Shown piece by piece: positions 56,229 through 64,000 of a DNA stretch of 64,000 nt (the stretch's first letter is position 1; each line of letters begins with the position of its first letter). The stretch lies in contig JARFJB010001981.1 of the NCBI GenBank assembly GCA_036346205.1, positions 744,001 to 808,000 on the forward strand, written 5' to 3'. This DNA comes from Vesta saturnalis (Eukaryota > Arthropoda > Insecta > Coleoptera > Lampyridae). The translations under genes and the position numbers were made by a program. The notes under the pieces were generated by a model, which was given only the letters and a program-made list of their open reading frames with translations, did not search any database and was not told the origin of the DNA.

Positions 56229-57870
56229 TTAAGTACTATATTTAAGAATTTTGCAAATTTTTAGTGTTTTTAGGATAAGTTAAGTTTAAAATAAATTATA
56301 ATAGCACATATTAGTAGGTTCCCCTCGTTTTCATAAAGAAATTTACAATACACAAGTAATATGAACATAAAATTTAGGAAAATTGGTTTAACTACCTAAA
56401 TATAAATATGAAAATGGAATTTCTGTTAAAATTAAGTTAAATGATTCGAAATAAATGTATTCTGATATAGTTTTTCATGTAGATTCCGAATATGTAATTA
56501 GTTTAGATGTAGAATATAGATTTTGTTAGATATAGGTAAAATTAGATTTTAAACTATCAAAATGCAAAGCTTCGAAGCGAAATAGGGCTTATGGGGTGTC
56601 TTTTATGCGGAATCTTGCCATGATTCCAAATCTGTATTCAAAAAGCAAATCCGACTTGTTATAAAAAAGTTATAGCATAATTTGTATTTTAGTTAAGTTA
56701 ACAATTTTGTTTAGACCAATCAGGTGCTTAGATTGTTTGTGTGTAATGTAAAAAAAAAGTTGGCAATTTGGTATCCAAGTGAAAAATATAAAAGGAATTG
56801 CTTCTGATTTCTCACTCTCTGTGTTCTCTATGTTTTCTGTTTTTTTGTGACAAATAAGTCATAGTGTTAATAGTGTTGGTGTTAACATGTAAGTTATAAG
56901 TTTCGTTAACATTTTCGGTTTTTGAAACGCGATCAACATAAAATCGAGATCTCAGAAACAATTGTTTTAACCTATAACAAAATTTAAAAATTAGGTTACC
57001 GAGTATAAGTGTCGATTATAATATAATTCTTTCAAATTTGAATTCGTGTTCAAATATCGGTTGATGTGTTTTTTTTATGTTAATAAATTCATGCAATTAT
57101 TTTGGATTTGATGTTTGTTTTTCTTGGAAGTGACGCAGAGTATTATATAACCTGAATTTCATAACGGCATATAAATTAAAAGTGCAATCAATTAAAATTG
57201 ATGATATGAAAATAAAATATAATTTTAAATTCGAAAAATCTTGTAAATATTTAAACAAACATCTAAACATACAGTTTAAAATAAAGTGCTTATCGAAAAA
57301 TATTTGAGCAATATCACGTTACCACGAGGAAGAGTCGTTCATCAGTAATTTGGATTTGGATGAAGTATGGAAAATTAAGCATCATCATCATGAACAGCAA
57401 AGCAGTGTCATCATCACATTTGAAGAAGTCTACATCCAATATTTTAATATGGAACCAGCGTAATGAAAACATCATTTGGAAAATGCAGCAACACATGTGA
57501 GTGAAATTTTACTATCATAACCCATTATTGCATTGATTATTCTTTTAATATCCTGTATTTTTGTTTTGTTGATTATGTATAAATGTTTGTGCGACAGCAT
57601 GTTATAGATATCTGTAAAGTGAATGAACCGGTGTGATTATCAACATTATAATTTTATTTTGAACAAAACAAAATTGTACTCACATTTTGTAGATCATTTA
57701 TTGAAATTTTTGACAGGCTGCATTTGATAAAGTCAGTTAGAACGCAACGCATGCGTTATTGTGCAGATTCAACTAAAGTCTGTTTCACACAGAAACCATT
57801 TAGTATAATTTACAATTTATTTAACGTAAACATTTCTATGAGTAAAATAAAATTTTCTATAATAACCCGT
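56229..57870 (+). repeat. Unknown repeat family, copy D, part 2
   Basis: Resumes at TTAA with GTACTATATTTAAG, matching copy C at 42074. Carries CCAATCAGG (56716) and, about 67 bases on, TATAAAAGGAATTGCTTC (56787), then CTCACTCTCT as in C. Similarity to C fades at about 57870, so the far end of D is lost. No gene. Confidence 0.78.
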
Positions 57871-58668
57871 TTACTATATAAATGCAGTTATAATTTTGTT
57901 GACCCGGTCTCGGTTCTGATAATCGTTTACAGTTGTACAATATATTTTTATCACATGACTACCCACACTAGGTGGACTTTACATGCCAGAATAAGCGCGA
58001 ACAGACCTTAAACGAAATTCGACTTTATTTATACGAGTGGATGGGGATTTTTAAGACCTTTAGGATGCTAAATCCCGAGGTATTCGAACAACAATTTTAT
58101 TTAAATTTAACAGCGCGGCTTAAATTTGAAACTAACCTAGAAACATTGACGATGTTTTGTTGGTATTCGAAATTACTAACTATATGAACCAATAACGCCA
58201 TACGTTTTTAAAATCTTAAACCATGCTTTACTAAAAGATGAGTCATAAGACACCTCTCGTCGGCCCGACTTTACATATACCATCGGACGAAAGTAGAGCG
58301 ACAAAGTGCTCTTATTCTTTTGAATTAGAAAAATAAGTTATAGGGTTTTAATTCCCAGCTGATTTTTGTTAAATTTTAACCTCTCAATATTATTGATAAT
58401 TCACAACATTTTGGTACACTTTACGAAAAATGAAAATATTCAAATATAATCTGTGAAACGAAGTGCGACAAAAGTAAGTGTATTTGCCGGACTCACTACG
58501 TTCGTCCGTCAAATCTACAGATTCTCCACAAAAAGTGTCACTTCAGCTCCTTATAAAATATTTATTTTTGTTTATGACATAAATACAATCTTTCATTCAC
58601 CACCTCCCTACTTATTATTTTTAACCCAGCCACTTCATAACTTATACACTACATTGCTCTCCTACTTA
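57871..58668. other. 800 bases without recognised gene; possible 3' LTR region of the gypsy relic
   Basis: Short frames only. It should contain the 3' LTR of the adjoining gypsy element if one survives, but I found no matching copy on the other side. Confidence 0.3.
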
Positions 58669-59749
58669 TTACAGATTTAATTTATTAGGGGATTTAATTA
58701 ACATACCGGATCGTGTCATTCTGGGCGATGTTTGTTTCAAAGTAAGATTTGTGCCTAGATTCAAATTACTAGCACAATTTGGACCATCACCAGAATTATC
58801 ACCATTTGGAAAGTTTACATCAACTTTAACTGTACTGCTAGATTTATCCCCAATACTAACGTCAGCTGACCTATCTGATGATGTATCAGTAGCTGCCCTA
58901 TCTTCTATACTTGGAACATTATTATCATCTATTGCCTCATGGCTGAAACATGGAATTACAGACTCATTCCTATTTGTGCGCATATGATCAGTGAACAAAT
59001 CTAATATTGTTTAATTCTAACCAGATACTTTCACTATCTTATTCTGCCATAGTTTTGTATACTTATTGATGACTAAAAACATTTTCATTTAACTTAAACA
59101 ATATTTGTTTTCTGTCCGAACTTCCTGACTTTATGGACTTGTCATGATAAGAAGGTTTTAACAAATCAAACTTAGTCCTTGGTCTAAATTTAAATGCACA
59201 TAACGCTGATGAAACAGTGCTCTAGGTGTGAGTGTTTTGGTAACTAAACAAAAAGCTATGCAAGTTAGACAAAATTATATCTTCGGAAATATCATCCTCT
59301 CTCAGGCCAAAAAGTGCCTTTTTTAAACCATTTTTTACCGTTTGTACCGTTCTCCCCGCTAAACCATCACTTTGTGGATGGTAAGGAAGGGACTTGATAG
59401 GTTTAATTCCATTGGCCTGAGAAAATGACACAAATTCGGTGGAATTAAATGGTGGACCGTTATCAGAAACCAATTCGACTGGAAGACCAACAGAAGAAAA
59501 AATATCTTTCAATTTCAGAATGGTTTTCGATGCACTGGCACCATTTTTCATTAACTTGATCTCTATCCACTTAGAATTCTGGTCAACCAATATTAAAAAT
59601 GTACATTTAAATTTGTGAAAGAAATCAATATGAACTCTAAAAAAATTACATGGAGCTATAGGCCATGCAACTTGTTCATTCTTCGTTACATTGTGACACC
59701 TTTGACAAATATCACATAAATATATAAACTTTTCCACCTTTGCCACCAA
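58669..59749 (-). pseudogene. Ty3/gypsy integrase and Pol tail
   Basis: Minus strand, end of the polyprotein. 'LCDICQRC' (59700) is the CC half of the zinc-binding HHCC; the HH half is in the preceding frame. The core follows with 'FRVHIDFFHKFKCTFLILVD' (first Asp), 'ELVSDNGPPFNSTEF' (second Asp) and 'SDGLAGRTVQTVK', where Gly stands at the catalytic Glu. A gap with frameshifts (59000-59220) leads to a tail (58669-58998), Ser/Asp-rich, ending 'TRSGMLIKSPNKLNL', a typical gypsy Pol terminus. Confidence 0.88.
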
Positions 59750-60914
59750 CAGTATGAACGAATAGGCATTTTGGATCTAACAATTCCACAATGTTGTTCG
59801 TGAACGAATTCAAGCACTTCTCTCCTTAAGACTCTAGGAATTACAACCCTACTACCAACCAGAACACAATCCTGTTCTACAGATAATTCATGACGCCTCC
59901 TAAAATAAGATTTCAAATTCACATCACTAACTTTATTGGGCCATCTCGAAAAAATGAACTCTTTGACTTTTAAGAGCAACAAATCTTTTAATGTTTCCCT
60001 ACTAATGTCATTACCATTCAGTCGTACTTTCTTTACTAATTTAAATGAATATATTGAGTCAGGAATTTCAGACTTCTCACCATAAGGTAAACCAGACAAT
60101 CCATCCGCATGATTTATTAACTTCCCACTTTTATACTGTATATCATAATTATAACCTGACAGAAACACAGCCCATCTAGTAATTCTTGCAGCCGCTGTAA
60201 TTGGAATACCTTTATTTTTTCCAAAAATTAATACCAAGGGCTGATGATCTGTGATTAACGTAAACTTTTGTCCAAATAAATATTTATGAAACTTACGAAT
60301 AGCAAAGATGATGACTAACACCTCCCGTTCTAAATTACTATACCTTTGCTCTATTTTTGACAGTGAGCTGGACGCAAACAAGACCGGTTTATCAACACCT
60401 TCGACTGTGCCAACTCCATAACCATTAGCATCACACGTCACAAAAATAGGTAACGTAGGATCAAAGTGAACAAGCACACTATCTGCCGTTAGCAACTCTT
60501 TACTAATTCAAAAGCATCCTCACACTCTTGGGACCAATGTTTTGTCAGTTCCATATTTTTCTGACATAAATTATATAAAGGTTTTTTTTTTAAATCCACA
60601 CAAATCCTGATCTCTGAATGTTTGTTTGGGACTACTACTATAGGACTGGCTCAATTCAAAAGACTAACCTTTTTTAAAATTCCTACATCTAACATTTTCG
60701 ACAATTCTGATTCAACTTTATCTCTTAATGCAAATGGCAGGTCGTATGCCCTATGAAACACTGGCTGAACACCTTTCAAATTTAATTCAATTTCTATATT
60801 TTTAATACTTGACCTCTGATTTACACTGAACACATTTTTAAATTGACGTTTTAAATTAGAAATAAGACTTGACAGTTCCTCTACATTAGACTTTGATTTT
60901 ATTTCTCCAATCAC
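59686..60914 (-). pseudogene. Ty3/gypsy reverse transcriptase (core deleted) and RNase H
   Basis: Begins with the pre-polymerase region ('VFHRAYDLPFALRDKVESEL', 60700-60775) and the first polymerase block ('ASPIVVVPK', then 'ICVDF' near 60600). It then jumps directly, at a run of ten A, to 'PLYNLCQKN' and 'WSQECEDAFELV'. The palm with the YxDD motif is missing, roughly 130 residues by comparison with the family. The RNase H domain (59750-60495) is complete: 'PIFVTCDANGYGVGTV', 'SNLEREVLVIIFAIRKFHKY' and 'LITDHQPLVLIF', followed by the HH part of the integrase zinc-binding region. Confidence 0.87.
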
Positions 60915-61899
60915 GTACTAGCGGAGAGAACTTATGATTGCCTCGTAATATTACAAGAGGTAAATTGAAATTTTGACTACCCAGATTGACAGTTAGCTGA
61001 GTTTCCCCTAGAACACTGACGTTTTGACCAGATAATACTCTTAACTCGTACCTAACAGGGTAAACTACCAAATAACATAAAGTTCAAAATCATTTACACG
61101 CATTACCGAGCGATAGGCTCCACTATCAATTTCAAAAGTTATTTTTTTTTCTCTATTACTAAATTTATTTTTACCGGCTCATTACTATCGGAATCTACAT
61201 TCGATAAAAATCCTATATCTAAAGAATTTGACTCAGAATCACCTTCCGATAATTCAACATTTGTTTCTCCTACATTATGGACATTGCCATTTCTGCACAT
61301 TTTACTGATATGACCTTTCTTCTTACAGATGAAGCATTCCCACTCTTTAGCCGGACACTTATCGGAATCATGCTTCCTCCCACACCGAAAACAAGCTTTC
61401 CATTTACCTGACTTCTCACTTTTCTTTGAATTACTCTTACCTCTCCAACGAACATACATCTTATCAATACTGCCTGGCAGAGTTGCATCGCCGATGTCGA
61501 CATTCATGGACCTAACTTGTTCTTCCGCTAACTCCATTGAAAGTGCGATTTCATAAGCACGATCAAAAGTTAACTCGAATTCCACAGACTAACCGATCTC
61601 TGTGACACTCAAAACGGAACTGATCAAACTTACAATACTGCGAGTAACTTTTTAGCTTGGTTACAAACGACTTAATGCTTTCGTTAGACTCTTGAATAAG
61701 ACTCCGAGCTGGGTAGATCGAGAGCAAGTAGGTCCTTTCATATACCATAAACTTCACCACCTATTAAGATTAGAAATAAAGGAACTTTCTTGTCATCTTC
61801 CACACTATTGCAGATGAAGAGTGGTTCAAGGCGTTCTAAATACGATGATATTTGCGAGACTTTAGGATTGAACTGTTCAATAGACCCTATTAACGACAT
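60886..61899 (-). pseudogene. Ty3/gypsy gag and protease
   Basis: ATG 61899 gives 'MSLIGSIEQFNPKVSQISSY', the gag start. A capsid-like part in two frames follows ('SNESIKSFVTKLKSYSQYC', 61640-61700), then two CCHC knuckles ('CFRCGRKHDSDKCP' and 'CFICKKKGHISKMC', 61290-61400) and an acidic stretch. The protease motif 'FEIDSGAYRSVM' lies at about 61110-61145. 'LRVLSGQNVSVLGETQLTV' (about 61000) is the protease C-terminal half. Stops near 61070 and 61590-61745 break the frames. Confidence 0.85.
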
Positions 61900-62214
61900 T
61901 CTTGATTAATGAATACTGACCAGCTAACTGGCGGAACTACCACGTACGCACAGTTAACTTTTTTTAATTTCAGACACGAATTAATATTACTACTTGCACC
62001 CGAAGAATAGACATACCTTTCACTTTTTTACGTCACAAGCCTCCGAGCTGTGGGACACCTCACCTTTCACTTTTTACATGCCCACGTGGGGATCGCATTT
62101 TTTCACCCCTATGGTTTCTTTTCAGAGGCCATTTTCAACCCTTGATGGAATTTTCACCCTAATTAGAGTCCTTTTGGTTGTGTTAAAAACTTTTTTGTCA
62201 GTTCACACACTGTT
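61900..62214. other. Probable 5' leader/LTR region of the gypsy relic
   Basis: Upstream of gag (to the right). A primer-binding-like TGGTAGTTCCGCCAG (minus strand) lies near 61931-61946. No LTR partner was confirmed. Confidence 0.35.
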
Positions 62215-63300
62215 AATTAAATTATTATGTAATTTACCAATGGTTTTTTTTATTGTAATGAAATGCTGAGTAATACAAGAAAACGGAATCGAGCACTATA
62301 AATATAAATACACCATTTAAAACCTGCGAAAAGGAAAGTGTGTAATGCTTTAAGACTATTAATTTTTTTTGTATTCTTAATTAAATTATGATGAAATTTA
62401 TGTAATTTACCAAAAGTGTTTTTTTATTGTAATGAAATGCTGAATAATATAAGCACACGATATCGAGCACTATAAATATAAATACACCATTTAAAACCCC
62501 CGAAAAAAAAGTGTGTAATGCTTTAAGATTATTAATTTATTTTTATTGTTAATTAAATTATGTAATTTACCAAAAGTGTTTTTTTATTGTAATGAAATGC
62601 TGAGTAATACAAGAAAACGGAATCGAGCGCTATAAATATAAATACACCATTTAAAACCCCCGAAAAGGAACGTGAGTAATGCTTTAAAATTATTAATTTT
62701 TTTGTACTGTTACTTAAATTATGATGTAATTTATGTAATTTACCAAAAGTGTTTTTTTTATTGTAATGAAATGCTGAGTAATATAAAAACACGAAATCGA
62801 GCACTATAAATATAAATACACCATTTAAAACCCCCGAAAAGAAAAGTGTGTAATGCTTTAAGATTATTAATTCTTTTTTATTGTTAATTAAATTATTATG
62901 TAATTTATGTACTTTACCAAAAGTGTTTTTTTATTGTAATGAAATGCTGAGTAATACAGAAAAACGGAATCGAGCACTATAAATATAAATACACTATTTA
63001 AAAACCCCGTAAAAAAAAGTATGTAATGCTTTAAGATTATTAATTTTTTTGTACTGTTAATTAACTTATGATGTAATTTATGTAATTTACCAAATGTTTT
63101 TTTTTATTGTAATGAACTGCTGAGTAATATAAGAACACGGAATTGAGCACTATAAATATAAATACACCATTTAAAACCCCCGAAAAGAAAAGTGTGCAAT
63201 GCTTTAAGATTATTAATTTTTTTGTACTGTTAATTAACTTATGATCTAATTTATGTAATTTACCAAAAGTGTTTTTTTAATTGTAATGAAATGCTGAGTA
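62215..63300. repeat. Tandem (satellite-like) array, about 173-base unit
   Basis: Six to seven units recognised by TTGTAATGAAATGCTGAGTA at about 62253, 62426, 62586, 62761, 62934, 63104 and 63279 (spacings 173, 160, 175, 173, 170, 175). Each unit has the blocks GAGCACTATAAATATAAATA, CACCATTTAAAACCCC, GTGTGTAATGCTTTAAGATT and ATTTACCAAAAGTG. Units differ by a few percent and by A/T run lengths. Confidence 0.93.
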
Positions 63301-63384
63301 ACTAGTCCGCAGAATATAGCACTTTCAACATAGGAAAAATTGTTATAGAAACACACATACGTGTACATACGCTTATATGAAAGT

Positions 63385-63560
63385 CTATTTATAGTGCTCG
63401 CTTCCGTTTTCTTATATTACTCAGCATTTCATTACAATAAAAATACACTTTTGGTAAATTACATAATTATTTTACAAACAATAAAAAAAAAATTAATAAT
63501 CTTAATGCATTACACACTTTTCTTTTCGGGAGCTTTGAATGGTGTATTTATATCTATACA
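63385..63560. repeat. Single inverted unit of the satellite array
   Basis: One unit in reverse orientation, beginning ATAGTGCTCGCTTCCGTTTT and including TACTCAGCATTTCATTACAA, about 90 bases after the array ends. Confidence 0.9.
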
Positions 63561-63682
63561 GTTATCTATAAGAGGAAACATCTAAATTTATTATGCATGC
63601 ATATATTCGCATTGTACGTTTATTAATTACTGTTGTTTTATATCATACCACACTAAGTTTTTACTCAAACATTGTAAGTTTT

Positions 63683-63685
<3 letters not shown>

Positions 63686-63733
<48 letters not shown>
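63686..63733. repeat. (TA)n microsatellite
   Basis: About 24 units directly before another mariner-like terminus. Confidence 0.95.
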
Positions 63734-63734
<1 letters not shown>

Positions 63735-63737
<3 letters not shown>

Positions 63738-64000
63738 GGCAGTCAGTTTTTATAGACAAACTTTAACAGAGATAGACACATGTTTCTAAAGAAAAGTTCC
63801 TATAAACATATGTCGTAGAAGGCTTCGTTTCCGAGATACAGGGTGTTGAATATAATTTTTTCTCAAATTTTCATTATAACTCATAAACGAATGCTTAGAT
63901 TTTTTCATGTTGAGATAATGTCTATTAATTAAGGGCATAAAACAAGCGATAAGAATGTTCACAAACTTGCACAGTGGCGAGTGGAGGTGCTCAACTTTCA
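63735..64000. mobile_element. Left end of a further mariner-like element, cut by the window
   Basis: CAGGGCAGTCAGTTTTTATA follows (TA)n exactly as in the other elements, and a second CAGGGTGTTGAATATAA lies at about 63839. No coding sequence is reached before the window ends. Confidence 0.55.

Noticed and set aside
57871..62214. LTR pair for the gypsy relic
   Set aside because: I compared the flanks on both sides by eye and found no convincing matching sequence, so no LTRs are claimed.
1..64000. tRNA, rRNA or snRNA genes
   Set aside because: I saw no cloverleaf-like blocks or conserved rRNA cores on either strand, although a covariance-model scan was not possible.

Overview
This is an AT-rich animal nuclear sequence, almost certainly from an insect. 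The evidence is the DUF4817-type mariner transposases, insect-type piggyBac, pogo, hAT and Ty3/gypsy relics, short GT-AG introns of about 55 bases, and a C2H2 zinc-finger gene with an acidic 'VEPKEEE' leader. No bacterial gene organisation, rRNA or tRNA was seen. Apart from the zinc-finger gene, nearly everything recognisable is transposable-element debris, so this is an intergenic or heterochromatin-like graveyard with unusually clear nesting and boundaries.

Layout. 0.3-2.5 kb: a decayed piggyBac transposase (minus strand) with a (TC)n tract in its coding sequence and a small MITE just upstream. 2.8-4.5 kb: a pogo/Tigger-like pseudogene. 4.7-8.9 kb: two mariner-family elements, the first with about 215-base inverted ends and a triplicated 5' region. 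8.9-10.7 kb and 14.0-16.1 kb: two fragments of different non-LTR retrotransposons. 16.2-17.6 kb: a repeat with a large hairpin, then a gypsy Pol tail. 17.96-22.63 kb: a hAT element split by a nearly intact pogo-like element (18061-20609). 23.15-24.5 kb: a C2H2 zinc-finger gene whose finger array is broken by frameshifts. 24662-27096: a second, fully bounded hAT element with 8-base target duplications.

27.8-57.9 kb is the most structured part. (TA)n tracts alternate with mariner-family elements that have long inverted ends (up to about 948 bases each), and with five copies (A, B, C, D, E; both orientations) of a roughly 2.4-kb non-coding repeat that I cannot assign to a known family. Every copy carries a TATA element, with a CCAAT-type element (degenerate in C) about 65-85 bases upstream. 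Copy D is split by a bounded piggyBac element flanked by TTAA, and copy C shows the matching empty site. Between E and D lie an internally deleted LTR element (49785-51143) and an intron-containing Tc1/mariner transposase pseudogene.

58.7-61.9 kb is a minus-strand Ty3/gypsy relic whose reverse-transcriptase core has been deleted. 62.2-63.3 kb is a tandem array of about 173-base units followed by one inverted unit. The window ends inside another mariner-like terminus.

No operon or pathway is present. The functional links are within elements (transposase plus termini) and in the insertion order: hAT before pogo, repeat D before piggyBac, and (TA)n tracts before or together with the mariners. 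Coordinates of pseudogenes and repeats come from reading by eye and can be off by several to tens of bases, unless a target duplication or terminal repeat fixes them.
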